Shown here: one piece after another, positions 20,138 to 30,231 of the stretch | Layout: each line of letters starts with the position of its first letter | Position numbering within the stretch: position 1 is the stretch's first letter | DNA from: Schizochytrium sp. TIO01 | Taxonomy: Eukaryota; Sar; Bigyra; Thraustochytrida; Thraustochytriidae | Direction: 5' to 3' | Length of the DNA: 64,000 nt | Assembly: GCA_004764695.1 (NCBI GenBank) | Contig: SMSO01000037.1 | Span: forward strand, 852,247 to 916,246 | The notes under the pieces: generated by a model | Seen by the model: only the letters and a program-made list of their open reading frames with translations | What the model was told of the DNA's origin: nothing | Databases searched by the model: none | Program-made: the position numbers and the translations under genes

Positions 20138-23100
20138 TTTGCCAAAGAGCCATCTTCATACAACACGAGAAGAACAGGGTTAGCTGCGGCTATGAAGGGT
20201 AGACACGAATCATTCAAAAGGCGATCTTCAGGATCTCTTCCGTACGCATAGAGGAGGTTTTTCACCGCAGGGACTGAACCAAAAAAAGAGGCAGATTGCC
20301 CAAACCTAAAATTCTCATAGCTGGAGCTCTTTGTCCAAACAGGGGGCCATACACACATATCTACAATATTCTTGGTGCGACTTTTATCTTCTGTAGAACC
20401 ATTCTGATTCTTATCACGTGCCAGTACACGACGCCTCAAACTTTCTAGAGGAGACACATTGTGACGGGTTCTACCATCGCCGATGCTTCCTTCATTGTCT
20501 TTTGCTGACGTGTACGTATGATTTACCACTAGATCAGATACAGAGTGAACCAGCAACGAGTTTTCAGATGATGGATTTTCCGTTACGACTACAACTCCAC
20601 TTGATGATGCCTGGCCACCTCGAGTAATACCAATTGACACCCACTGTCCATCATTCTGCGATGCCTTGTAAGATGTACCAGTGTTAAACCAATCAATCCA
20701 TTGAACTGCTGGGTTGGTTCGACTGGGGCCCTCAAGGGTGACAGGGGGAGTATTTGCTATAACATTACCAGCTGCACCAATGGAAATGTATCCGACAGAA
20801 CCATCCTGTAAGACTATAGTAAGAGTGTGCGCGCCGGATGCTTGAAGAGACGCTGGCGGAACATGCATTGAAACAATAGCTTGCCTATTCCAGCTGCACT
20901 CAATGTCGGCAGGCTCAAACTCAGAACTTGGGCTCGTTTGGTTCCGTTCAGGCAATCGAAAGTCTTGGGCCTTGAGGACACGTGATTGTGTAGAGACATA
21001 AACACGAACCTGGCGTTGGTCATTCGAGGAAGGCACGAGTGAGAACGTTTCGATTTGATCTCCAAACTCAAAAAACAGTGCTGGATACGTACAGTCTGCT
21101 GCATAATCAAACACTTTCATCCACAATGTTGATACAATAATTAGAAACTCCGGATACCCTGGGACCCAGGCAACACCCAAAATCTTGCCAACAATACCAG
21201 TCTGTAGTTCTACTTGTGTAAGTCCAAGCGCCAGTTCTAGTCTAATTTTGCTTTCAACATTTCCTCCAGCAGAAAGCTTTAACACAATGCAGTGGGATTC
21301 GCCGCAAACTGCAACGACATCATCCTCAAAGGGATTGAACTCAATTTGCCGTACCACGTAATTCAATGAAATTCGGTACGGAGCAAGCGCAGAATCTGGC
21401 ACACGAATCTCACTTGGGTTTGTAGAAGGGGTACGTCCATCTTGGTTTGTTATCCCATAATGACGGCCACTGTCATCACGCGATCCACTACAAAGAAGTG
21501 CGCCAGCATGTATGCAACGAATTCCTACACCTTCAGCAACAAAGACCTGGCCACGAGAGTTGGCAGCAATCAAACGGTCATGAGGTAGCACACGATTATT
21601 TCCCTGAGTTGCAGAACGTCCAGTCATTGCGAGGATAGCTGAGTTAGGGCCACGACCAATCGGCATCCTCTGAGCAGCTGAAAACGCAGCGAGCCCAGAA
21701 GAAATATCTGAGAAGCGACGGCGGATTTTGAAACAATCAACGGTAGTGCTTACTCGTCGCTCAAAAAATCCTGAAAACTTGCTTGATGATGTCTCCATCA
21801 CCTTGTGCTTTCGATGAATCCAGTTCAACGTGCCCACAATTGCAACATCGAAGCCGGATTGGCGAATAACATAGACTAGATCCTCATAGTTGGATAGATC
21901 AACATCCACCATCAGCTCTTTGAAGCAAGAGTCCACCATATCTCGCAGTACTACACTGTCTGCTCGCGAAGTTGTTTGAGAACCAAGAGTTCCGCCTTCC
22001 GGGCTGCGCGAGGAAGATGCTGCTTTAGCCTTGTCCGCACGCACAAAGCCAACATCATTTGAGACAGCGCGGGGTTTATGAGCTGAACATGAGTTTCCTG
22101 CACCACAATCGCAGAAGAATCGGGATCGCCGGGCGTAAATAATTTTATGGCCTCGATGACAAGTACGTGCACAAACTGTACAACAGCCTTTATCATCAAC
22201 CAAATTGCATGTAATGCAATGGTACCAGTGCTGTTCCTGGTAGCTTTCTCCTGTTGTCGAATATGTACAAAGCTGGCGTGATACGGTTTTGCCCTTTTTA
22301 CGTTTCGAAGAGGCAGCCATACGATCTGCATCTCGGAAGATGCGAGCTGCTTCTTGACGACCGCGCAGACGAGCTAGGACAGCACTTAAACGTTCGCTTG
22401 GAGTTTCTCGCAAAGAACCTGCATGGTTTAGTGCCAAGTTAACTCTTTGACTCGCAAAAGACGGGCTTTGTGGATGCTGACCACTACGGCTGTAATGCAA
22501 AAGGTCGCCAGCCGAAGCAAGAGCTTGGGCGTCAACATTGGTATCCATAATAGAAGAACTATGACGTTCGCTGGATACCTTATGAGTTGAGCTACGTTGA
22601 CCTTCTAGTGAGTGGGACGAGGATGAAGCATGTGATGAAGATGATGGCTTGTTCCCTTGAGTTTGTGAAGTTGATTCTGTTGCGTCCTTCATCTCTTGGT
22701 CCTTTTCATCATTATTGACTTCGGGTAGTACTTTAAACTGCCCATTGTCAGCACTGTCAATAGCATCCCCATCATCAATTTCATGATCCTCATCAATATC
22801 GAGAACCTCAACAGGGTCTTCGTCATCTTCATCTTCATCCTCGTCTTGATCTTCACACTCACCTTCATCTTCATCTTCTTCCACTTCTTCCGCTCCTTCC
22901 GCTTCTTCATCATTATCATTATCATTATCATTATCATTATCATCTTCTTCATTATCCTCTTCTTCTTCTCCCTCCACTTCTTCCTCTCCTACGCATAGCT
23001 CTCCTCTTTCAACTGCTCGGGCTCTTGCATCAGCAATAATAGCAGCTAGACCTTCGTCTCCGTCATCGCCATCATCATCATCATCATCGTCGTCATCGTC

Positions 23101-26100
23101 GTCGTCGTCGTCATCGTCGTCATCATCTTCGTCATCGCGTGTGTATTGTCGATGATAGAAATCGCGAAGACTTGGTGAGATACGGCGTACGCGTGTGTGG
23201 CCTGATCCATAATGACGTTGCACCTGCTGGAGGTCTTCAACGTTCAAATCGATATCGCTGGTATCCATAGATTGTTGCAGAAGCTCCGATATGAAACGAT
23301 CCCGACTACTACGTACACCTGAGTTTAACTGGACGTTGGCTGGATCTGGAGAGTCCCGCCTACTGCCACCTCCAGAACGCGGGGGCAGCCCACGACGGGC
23401 AGCACGAAGATCATCAATGTGTTGCATGAGACTTGAGTTTTGGCTTATCCACTGAGAGATCCCAGGGCCGCGTCGTGAACCACGATCACCGCGCCTTCTC
23501 GGAGTTGGGCGACCTGCAGCAGCAGAACTGCCAACTTCTGCTGTTGCTGCAGCAGCAAAGTCTCGCTTGTCATTTTGCTGTGAAGAAACAACTTTATCTG
23601 GAGTGTCACGATAAGCACTTTTAGAAGTTGATTTAGCTCGTCGTGCCCCTAACGCAAGTGACTCAGAAGCTCCGCTAAGAGCAATATTCACCAGTAAAAC
23701 GCATTTCTCCAGGTCCTGGGTTGAGTCAGAAGGAAAATTGCCACATTCGACGGCTCTCAATATGCTTGAACACAATCTTACAACGTCAACACTTGGGGCG
23801 GCGGGAATAAGGATTGTGATGAGTTCCTTAAATAGGTCCACATGCTCATAAAATTTGGGCGCCACTTCCAATGCAGCTTGAGCAAATGCCGTAGCATAGA
23901 GAGGAACGTCCATGGAAGACTCCAAGTTGAACAAAGGTACCAAATTGGAAAGTGAAACTGTGAAATGAGATTGCGACTCATCCAGAAGGTCCAAGAGCAC
24001 CACGGACGCTAGGTCCATGGGTAACGCTCTTCGCGTTTGCTGAACCTGATACGACCGCTCACACAGTACATTAGCTATGGCATGCACTACATTCCACAGC
24101 TTTCGTTTTAAAGCATCTAAACTAGAGGTTAGGACTGGATACAGGCGCAAAAGCTGATACAAGACAACCTCGCCCCGGAGTGAATGCCAGGCCTGCTTTG
24201 ACTGCGAAAGAGAAGCACTAAGCGCATCAAGCATTCCATTCAAGAGATCACATACTCCTTGAGCAACAAGCGTTGCACTCTCAGGATCTGCAAAAAACTC
24301 TCGAGCTTGAGAGATAAAGAGTGCTAGATCATCCCAACGTGCATTGGAGCGAATTTCATCAACGTTATGGAAAATTCCCAGGGCATGAAAAGCAGCGTCC
24401 AAGATAGGCTCAGTAGCACCTCTCGTGAAAATCTTGCCCAGAGCCTCTTGCAATGCACTTCTTTCGGATGTATTTACCTTTTGGAGGTCCATTGATGTGA
24501 CAAGCGCAATTAGGTTCGAGAGCGAAAGTTGTGTGAAACAGAGTGCCGAATTGAAGGATGACTCCATGATCGGTAATCCGCGCAATGTCAGATCTGTAAT
24601 AAATGCTGAACAAATAGTTTTGCACTCGGTTCTTGAAGTCATTATGGTGGGGGGGAAAGGACTAGCCCAGTCCATCTCTCTTAACAGTGTTAGACGAACC
24701 ATAAGAGTATCTGGGTCACAACCCCTTATAGTGGAAAGTAGGGCACATCGCTGCGAGAATTGAAGGACATTGAGGCGAAGAACCACTTCAAAAAGATTGC
24801 GGGACGTTCCTGATACACTGTTTTCTACGTCTTTTCGTAAAGAGTCTGAGATTGAATTTTCCAGCTTGGTTTGCCAGAATAACAAAAGATGTACAACAAC
24901 GTTGCTCGCCCTCGAAAACAAGTCGTCGGGAAGATGTGGAAGAAATGAAGCGAGTAGACGCACAAAGAAGTCACTAAAGATGGATAATTCCCGGGTTGAA
25001 AGGATCGAGTTTGTGGGTATTGTGGCCGCAATGTCAATAAACGATTCAATAGAAGCACATGTGTCCTGACATAGAGATCCACGAGATCCGAAAATATCTT
25101 GAGCACCTGATGAACAAGTGCTTTGAGCCATCAGCATAAGGTTTGTCACCTCCCCATCGCTTTCGGAGCCAAAGCGATCCAGTAATACATCCGTGTTGAC
25201 GCATTGGGTTAAACTCAGTGAGCTTAAGATGCGAAGACAAGCATGCTGAAGTTGTACACATTCAGCATTTTGCCTGATCTCCTGATGTCTCGAGAGGAAC
25301 TTTTGCTGGGACATCAAAGTTTGAGCAGCCTGTTCCGCAATTCTTTCAAGAACATCAACAGGAACCACAAGAGGGTGGAGCTTTGCAACTGGCAACGGAG
25401 TGCCCAAAGTCGGCAACATTTGTTGAACCTTGAACTCAGTCACGAACATGGCGAGACGGTGGACACGATCCTGATGAGCACGTAAGTACTCAGCCCCTTG
25501 GTGAGGGGATGATAAATTCAAGCGAGGTTCGAGAATATCACAAATGAGTCCTTCTGCAAGACTGAATAACCAGGCCTGATTTGCAACATCATCTTCAGGA
25601 GCCACCTTCAGAGTTTGCTCAAGTAGAAGGATCAGCTCGGACACCACCCTGGGTACTTCACGAGCAGTCTCGCGAACAATTTGTCCATATGTCGGGGCTT
25701 GTCTCAAAGGCTGTGGTGGGCTACTAACCGGGGTGGTGATTGCAAGGCGAGACAAAGGAACAAAAAGAAGTTCTACAAGTCTCGAGCCATCAGACTCAAT
25801 GCGAGTCTTAGAGGATTCGAATATGGCCTCAAGGAGGCTTGCCTTCCACTCTGAGTATATATGAGTGTACCTGTGCGAATCTTCCAAAGATCCAATAAGG
25901 TATGCAACCAGGGTTTGGAGCTCGGTATTTGAAAGGTGGTTGCGGACCACAGTCAGATAGAGCGGGTTACCCATCAAATCTTCTTCTGAAAAAGGGGTGT
26001 GTGTTGTTGCATTTTGTAAAGGTCTGGTTTGCCTGGTCTCGCTTGATGTGTTTATATGCCCACCAGTCTGGGTAAATCCTTGTCCGTATTGATGAAGACT

Positions 26101-28398
26101 CTGACGCTGTGAATAAAGAATCGGTAAATTCGCAAATGGAAGCAGTTGTGCAACATCGATGTGCAGTAGTTTCATCTTAGTAAAATCAGCACAAACTTCT
26201 GCAAGAAGAGACCGGGCACGCTCGGCAAGGATACACGACCATATTCTTTCACTCAGGTCCTGCAGCTGATTGTCTGCATTACCAGCTGCATCTTTGGCAT
26301 TTGTTGCCTGACCTAGGGATGTTTGGTTTTCAGTTCTTGAAGGTACCGTATGAGCTGAAGCGTGTGGTTTTCCAGTGCTAGCACTAGATAATGCAAAATC
26401 TAAGGGAACATGAGAGGAGTTATTGGGACCAGTCACGGAGGAGTTGGCTGAAGCCGAGGAGACTTTGAAAGATACGCCATGTTCACCAAGGTTCTCATTT
26501 GTTTTCCAGAGCTGTTGACGGCTCCCTTTCGGATCACAAGCCCAGCGAACCAACGCGCGTGTCCAAATTCCAATATCGAAATCTGGTGAGAATTCAATAG
26601 AGTTGGAACCAAGGGCCACCCCAAGCAAAAACACCATGCTACACTGCACCGACGGATGAACACTCTGGTCTTCAACAAGCCACTTGTGCGGAATTTCTTT
26701 GGTGAGAATGGAGAGAGCGAGGTGCGAAAATTGAGCAGGGCTCGGGCGACTCATTCCAATAAAGTTGGCAATAAGTTGTGGAGTAACAATCGTGAGTTGT
26801 TTTTGCAGTTGTAATGCTGACTTAATCTGATTGTTACCCTTTGTCTCGTCAGGGTTCTCCGTGGGCTGATCTGTAAATGTTGATGCCTGTCCTGATGTTT
26901 GGGGTGTTAATTCAGATTCCCCAACAGTTTTGCGAACCGCCGATGAGTGAACTGACAGTTTATGCTGGAGGAATTTTTCCTCGAAGAGACTCTGAAGGTG
27001 GAAAAGTTGAGATAAAACAGCAAAACTATGCCTCTGCATAGCACCATGCAAAGAGGCTGTGGTTTCTGGGTCTTCAATTGTTGACGCGTTGGAATCGTCA
27101 TTCGTAGAACCTTCCTGTTGATATTGGTGCTGGACTCGCTTATACGATCGCACTTTAGCATTGGCATGAGCTGTAGCGGTTGTCTTTGGTAAGTTCTTTT
27201 CCAGCGCACCTGTGAACATGATCACCCATAGCACGCGGAAGACACTAGCTAGCCAATTCGGACCCTGTTGCTCACCTGCAGTGGCTTCGGCAAATCCACG
27301 ATGGGCAGCTTCAATTTGCTCAAGTTCTGCAGTGAGACCTTCCTCCCGAAGCAGGTAGGCCTCCGAAATTGAGGACTGAAATAAGCGCAGATACTCAACT
27401 TGTTGCCATGCACTAGATACATCTGTTTCAAGCTGAATCGTAAATTGCCTTAATACATTGTCGCACCAGATTATCAAGGCCACTTGTTGCTCCATATTCA
27501 GTCTGACAGGATTCCGAGAAGAATCAAATTCGGAGTTACCTGTTGATCTTTCCTCCGCACGTCCTCCCGCGCTGGTCCATGTTGCTGAACTGTCAAAGTT
27601 TCCCTGCTTTGGGTGAGCATTTTCTTCACTAATGGATGAAGGACTGTTAACTAAGGTAGGCAAAGGACCACAATCAAGCACTTCCGCCGGAATCTGAAGG
27701 CAGTCCATGTTAGCACATTGTTTTGGCCATCGCGAAGCTACTCCAGCATTGCCTGCCGGCTGCTGGCTTTGATTTCTAGTTTCATTTTGTTGTTGCTCGT
27801 GCTGGCGCTGGAATGACGCCTGGTCTGGAAGACTAAGTCCAGCAAGCAAGCGCGAAATGATCTCAAGGCGGCCCTCCGCTTCCTGGGGATCTTGAATAGA
27901 AAGCAGTTCATGCACGAGAAGGGTTTTGATTGAAGAAATCATATCAGGTACAAGGTTGACCTCCTGCTGGGAAGTAAGAGTTGTCGTCATTGCTCTGTGT
28001 GCCAGTAAAGTAAGTGCTAATAAAAGGTCCTCAGATACAAGATCCACGGTAGCAAGCCGCCTAGCGAGCTCCTTGATGAAGTTTGAGTTTGCTAACACCT
28101 CATGATTGGGCGAGCGATCAAGTTTTTTAAGAGCATCTAAGATCTCTATTTCAGTGGCAGGTCCATTTTGATCGGTTTGGGATAGAGACTCATCATTCAT
28201 CTCAGATGCATTGTCACTGGCAAGATTCTGTTTGACAGGCGTCTGTGTTTGTTGTTGCTGTTGTTGTTGTGTTTGACTTGCAAATGATGAGGCCAGCGAG
28301 AATGCAATGTTCTCGAGTTCATCTGCATGCTGCTCAGTCATGGTAGATTTTCTGTTCAGCTCCTGCTGTGACAGGAGTTTGCCTTTACCTTGAGGCAT
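20095..28398 (-). CDS. UBR4: UBR4/BIG E3 ubiquitin ligase, N-terminal part (armadillo region, UBR box, beta-propeller)
   Basis: The frame opens at a TTG at 28482, but the first ATG is at 28398, giving 2767 codons. A Gln-rich stretch follows the start, then long alpha-helical armadillo-like sequence. A huge acidic block lies at about 1780-1900: an uninterrupted Asp run near 23064-23130, then Glu/Asp/Asn repeats. The UBR box is at about 2043-2113 (YHCITCNLVDDKGCCTVCAR, CHRGHKIIYAR, FFCDCGAG), the zinc-binding pocket for N-degrons in this family. Next comes a WD-like propeller (for example VGYISIGAAGNVI) whose last blade, FIAAANPVLLVLYEDGSL, is cut by a stop at 20095. Joined with the downstream ORF the protein would be about 6,700 aa, against about 5,100-5,200 in human UBR4 and Arabidopsis BIG; low-complexity insertions explain the surplus. 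Confidence 0.88.
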   Translation of the reverse strand: MPQGKGKLLSQQELNRKSTMTEQHADELENIAFSLASSFASQTQQQQQQQTQTPVKQNLASDNASEMNDESLSQTDQNGPATEIEILDALKKLDRSPNHEVLANSNFIKELARRLATVDLVSEDLLLALTLLAHRAMTTTLTSQQEVNLVPDMISSIKTLLVHELLSIQDPQEAEGRLEIISRLLAGLSLPDQASFQRQHEQQQNETRNQSQQPAGNAGVASRWPKQCANMDCLQIPAEVLDCGPLPTLVNSPSSISEENAHPKQGNFDSSATWTSAGGRAEERSTGNSEFDSSRNPVRLNMEQQVALIIWCDNVLRQFTIQLETDVSSAWQQVEYLRLFQSSISEAYLLREEGLTAELEQIEAAHRGFAEATAGEQQGPNWLASVFRVLWVIMFTGALEKNLPKTTATAHANAKVRSYKRVQHQYQQEGSTNDDSNASTIEDPETTASLHGAMQRHSFAVLSQLFHLQSLFEEKFLQHKLSVHSSAVRKTVGESELTPQTSGQASTFTDQPTENPDETKGNNQIKSALQLQKQLTIVTPQLIANFIGMSRPSPAQFSHLALSILTKEIPHKWLVEDQSVHPSVQCSMVFLLGVALGSNSIEFSPDFDIGIWTRALVRWACDPKGSRQQLWKTNENLGEHGVSFKVSSASANSSVTGPNNSSHVPLDFALSSASTGKPHASAHTVPSRTENQTSLGQATNAKDAAGNADNQLQDLSERIWSCILAERARSLLAEVCADFTKMKLLHIDVAQLLPFANLPILYSQRQSLHQYGQGFTQTGGHINTSSETRQTRPLQNATTHTPFSEEDLMGNPLYLTVVRNHLSNTELQTLVAYLIGSLEDSHRYTHIYSEWKASLLEAIFESSKTRIESDGSRLVELLFVPLSRLAITTPVSSPPQPLRQAPTYGQIVRETAREVPRVVSELILLLEQTLKVAPEDDVANQAWLFSLAEGLICDILEPRLNLSSPHQGAEYLRAHQDRVHRLAMFVTEFKVQQMLPTLGTPLPVAKLHPLVVPVDVLERIAEQAAQTLMSQQKFLSRHQEIRQNAECVQLQHACLRILSSLSLTQCVNTDVLLDRFGSESDGEVTNLMLMAQSTCSSGAQDIFGSRGSLCQDTCASIESFIDIAATIPTNSILSTRELSIFSDFFVRLLASFLPHLPDDLFSRASNVVVHLLLFWQTKLENSISDSLRKDVENSVSGTSRNLFEVVLRLNVLQFSQRCALLSTIRGCDPDTLMVRLTLLREMDWASPFPPTIMTSRTECKTICSAFITDLTLRGLPIMESSFNSALCFTQLSLSNLIALVTSMDLQKVNTSERSALQEALGKIFTRGATEPILDAAFHALGIFHNVDEIRSNARWDDLALFISQAREFFADPESATLVAQGVCDLLNGMLDALSASLSQSKQAWHSLRGEVVLYQLLRLYPVLTSSLDALKRKLWNVVHAIANVLCERSYQVQQTRRALPMDLASVVLLDLLDESQSHFTVSLSNLVPLFNLESSMDVPLYATAFAQAALEVAPKFYEHVDLFKELITILIPAAPSVDVVRLCSSILRAVECGNFPSDSTQDLEKCVLLVNIALSGASESLALGARRAKSTSKSAYRDTPDKVVSSQQNDKRDFAAAATAEVGSSAAAGRPTPRRRGDRGSRRGPGISQWISQNSSLMQHIDDLRAARRGLPPRSGGGSRRDSPDPANVQLNSGVRSSRDRFISELLQQSMDTSDIDLNVEDLQQVQRHYGSGHTRVRRISPSLRDFYHRQYTRDDEDDDDDDDDDDDDDDDDDDDGDDGDEGLAAIIADARARAVERGELCVGEEEVEGEEEEDNEEDDNDNDNDNDNDEEAEGAEEVEEDEDEGECEDQDEDEDEDDEDPVEVLDIDEDHEIDDGDAIDSADNGQFKVLPEVNNDEKDQEMKDATESTSQTQGNKPSSSSHASSSSHSLEGQRSSTHKVSSERHSSSIMDTNVDAQALASAGDLLHYSRSGQHPQSPSFASQRVNLALNHAGSLRETPSERLSAVLARLRGRQEAARIFRDADRMAASSKRKKGKTVSRQLCTYSTTGESYQEQHWYHCITCNLVDDKGCCTVCARTCHRGHKIIYARRSRFFCDCGAGNSCSAHKPRAVSNDVGFVRADKAKAASSSRSPEGGTLGSQTTSRADSVVLRDMVDSCFKELMVDVDLSNYEDLVYVIRQSGFDVAIVGTLNWIHRKHKVMETSSSKFSGFFERRVSTTVDCFKIRRRFSDISSGLAAFSAAQRMPIGRGPNSAILAMTGRSATQGNNRVLPHDRLIAANSRGQVFVAEGVGIRCIHAGALLCSGSRDDSGRHYGITNQDGRTPSTNPSEIRVPDSALAPYRISLNYVVRQIEFNPFEDDVVAVCGESHCIVLKLSAGGNVESKIRLELALGLTQVELQTGIVGKILGVAWVPGYPEFLIIVSTLWMKVFDYAADCTYPALFFEFGDQIETFSLVPSSNDQRQVRVYVSTQSRVLKAQDFRLPERNQTSPSSEFEPADIECSWNRQAIVSMHVPPASLQASGAHTLTIVLQDGSVGYISIGAAGNVIANTPPVTLEGPSRTNPAVQWIDWFNTGTSYKASQNDGQWVSIGITRGGQASSSGVVVVTENPSSENSLLVHSVSDLVVNHTYTSAKDNEGSIGDGRTRHNVSPLESLRRRVLARDKNQNGSTEDKSRTKNIVDMCVWPPVWTKSSSYENFRFGQSASFFGSVPAVKNLLYAYGRDPEDRLLNDSCLPFIAAANPVLLVLYEDGSLAKCVPSLPQKIWRAK

Positions 28399-29001
28399 TT
28401 TGAGAGCCCCAAAATTTCGCCCCCCCCCCTGGACTGATCCTGAGTCGTTTGAAATCTGTACAGCTGCGTTGAGCTCTGGCAAACCTCTTCGATCAATTTC
28501 CCGAAAGGATCTTAATCCTCAAGTCAATGGGAGTCAAGTCAGTTTCTAAACCGAATCGTCACAAGCAACGCACGAGTAAGATCTCTTGAATCTTAGATCC
28601 TACAACTTCTCGCAGCACCGTTCTCGTCGAAGCGAGTCTTCACTTCGCTCTTTCTTTATTTTTTTCAAGATCTCGGGCTCCGAGTTCGTACCGGATCTTA
28701 TCACCAATTTGCGGGTTCCAGTTTTAGAAGTTGAATTCGAGTTTGCAGCAGTGTTTCCAAAGCCGCCTTTTGCCACCTTCCGAGGCACCTTCTCGCTCGC
28801 TCTTCGAGGAATCCCTTCGCTCTCAGACGCAATAGCAGGCGTGGTTTGGCCTTTCGCCGCCACCCTGTCCCGCGAACCGCCCTGTGCCGACCGCGGCCTC
28901 CGCGGAAAGCCCCTCGCGTTCGCGAATCGCACGCAGCGCTCTCGGAGCACTCGCGCGACTTCGACTTTTGCTTGCTTGCTTGCTTCAATCGCTTCAAATC
29001 G

Positions 29002-29037
<36 letters not shown>

Positions 29038-29779
29038 ATCATTCATTCTCCTTTCTCACCAAGGAAAAGAAGCCTACTTGGAAACAAGAACATGCTACAC
29101 TCCAGAAACATTATACTCTATAGTACAGGACCTGCCTTCAAGTAGGAATAAGAATAACCCACTGTACGAACACAGGTCTCAGCACAGAATAAACAGAATG
29201 TTACGAGAAAGAGAGAGTGGCTGAGGCTGCCTACGCCAAACACTAGCCCAGCTCCACGCCCTCCTTCCTTAAGATTGAGCGTCGTCATGCCTACGAAGAC
29301 ATAGCCACTCTTAGCACTTCGAAGAAGAAGGCACCGGGGAATGGGATTTCATGCAGAGAGCGAAACTAACTCCACGGAAACCCTCATGGTGTTTACAGTC
29401 GGCGGGTTTGCCACAGCGGCATCCCCAGCTGAGGCGTCTTGCCCCTTGAGGCTTCCAAAACTGCCTGTCCAAGACGACTATCTCTGGCGCCTCCACGAGT
29501 GGCCCTGACGAGCGAGCGAGCTTTCGCAATAGACCGCTCTGTAAAGACTGCGCTGTTGGGACCAACCGCCGCTACTCACTCTCAGTGGCATCCGTAGGGA
29601 CCGCAGGGTGGCCATGCGCGTAACACCTGATACACGAGGAGCTGAGCAGCAGTCCATCAATCCTTCGAACCCAATCTCCTGACCTATAAGGTTTGCAAAA
29701 CCTGCGTTTCCCCAATCGCGGGATAGCTTTTAGCCCGCGACTCAAAGGCAGTTCTCAAACCATGTCCTTGGATGGATAC
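28399..29779. other. Intergenic region upstream of UBR4
   Basis: This is the presumed promoter side of UBR4, 1.4 kb long. 28580-29000 is noticeably GC-richer and open on both strands, but the open frames show no recognisable domain and one reads into a tetranucleotide repeat. It may be a 5' UTR or promoter island. 29040-29770 lies between that and the transposon fossil and may include its 3' flank; no coding motif could be confirmed there. Confidence 0.4.
29003..29036. repeat. (TCAA)n microsatellite
   Basis: About 8.5 perfect copies of TCAA lie upstream of UBR4, followed by degenerate TCGATCATTCATTC. It is a simple tandem repeat with no coding role visible. Confidence 0.95.
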
Positions 29780-29938
29780 TAGTAGGTGGCGCAAAAGCCT
29801 GGTTCTGGCGGCGTGGATGTCACAATCGCTTGCGTGTTTGCGTTTTTTGGGGGCACTTGAAAACCTTGGATGTTCCGAGCATGTCGTGGATGGTACTTGC
29901 AACATTCATTCACGGCATGGTTTTGAAGTGCAAGTCTC
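29780..29938 (-). pseudogene. TnpB/Fanzor-like nuclease remnant (C-terminal zinc ribbon and RuvC-III motif)
   Basis: Reading the minus strand, ETCTSKPCRE at 29938-29909 matches the TnpB/Fanzor zinc-ribbon entry (E-x-x-TSK-x-C-x-x-C). It is followed at about 29879-29850, in another frame, by LGTSKVFKCP, the LGGSKVF-x-CP strand of the ribbon. Back in the first frame, SDCDIHAARTRLLRHLL at 29830-29780 matches the closing DRD-x-N/H-x-ARN-x-LLR motif, which carries the last RuvC catalytic Asp. The three pieces are collinear and correctly ordered but broken by a stop at 29906 and local frame shifts. The N-terminal wedge, REC and first RuvC parts are missing: only about 290 bases separate this from the resolvase remnant. 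In IS607 elements tnpB follows tnpA on the same strand, as here. Fanzors are the eukaryotic RNA-guided homologues. The short, decayed match cannot separate TnpB from Fanzor. Confidence 0.72.
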
Positions 29939-30000
29939 TCGGCGAGTAACCAGTTTACATACACCATTGCCAAAGGGGGAAGCTCGGCTCTGCGGATGAG

Positions 30001-30145
30001 CCCTTGGCGAAAGCCATTGAATGACAGACACATCATTCGAGCTGCCTTGGTTTTGATCCACCTTGTTGTGCTCATCCCTTGGCGAAAGCCAACGAATGAC
30101 AGACACATCATTCGAGCTGCCTTGGTTTTGATCCACCTTGTTGTT
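30001..30145. repeat. 75-bp direct tandem duplication inside the transposon remnant
   Basis: CCCTTGGCGAAAGCCA starts at 30001 and again at 30076. The two units match almost completely through ATTCGAGCTGCCTTGG and GATCCACCTTGTTGT. The few differences (for example TTG/ACG after AAGCCA) show the duplication is not brand new. The period is exactly 75 bases, so it keeps reading frame on both strands. It sits between the resolvase and TnpB remnants. Confidence 0.93.
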
Positions 30146-30231
30146 AACTTGTTGAGGTTTCAAATTTAGGCAAGAGGATAACACGCTCGTTTTCTCAGAG
30201 CCACAGTGCAAGCTTGCGGTGAGTCTCAGTA

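Noticed and set aside
20060-20160. Short intron to explain the UBR4 frame break
   Set aside because: GT..AG pairs of the needed length (2 mod 3) are 29 or 38 bases, shorter than any intron seen in the window (75 or more), or about 104 bases and would delete a conserved propeller strand.
28586-29224. 212-codon plus-strand frame and overlapping minus-strand frames upstream of UBR4
   Set aside because: The frame reads through the (TCAA)n microsatellite and lacks any domain. The GC-rich block is open on several frames at once, so openness is not evidence of coding.
29640-29700. tRNA-like GGGTTCGAAGGA on the minus strand
   Set aside because: It resembles a T-loop box, but no acceptor stem, D-arm or anticodon arm could be paired around it.
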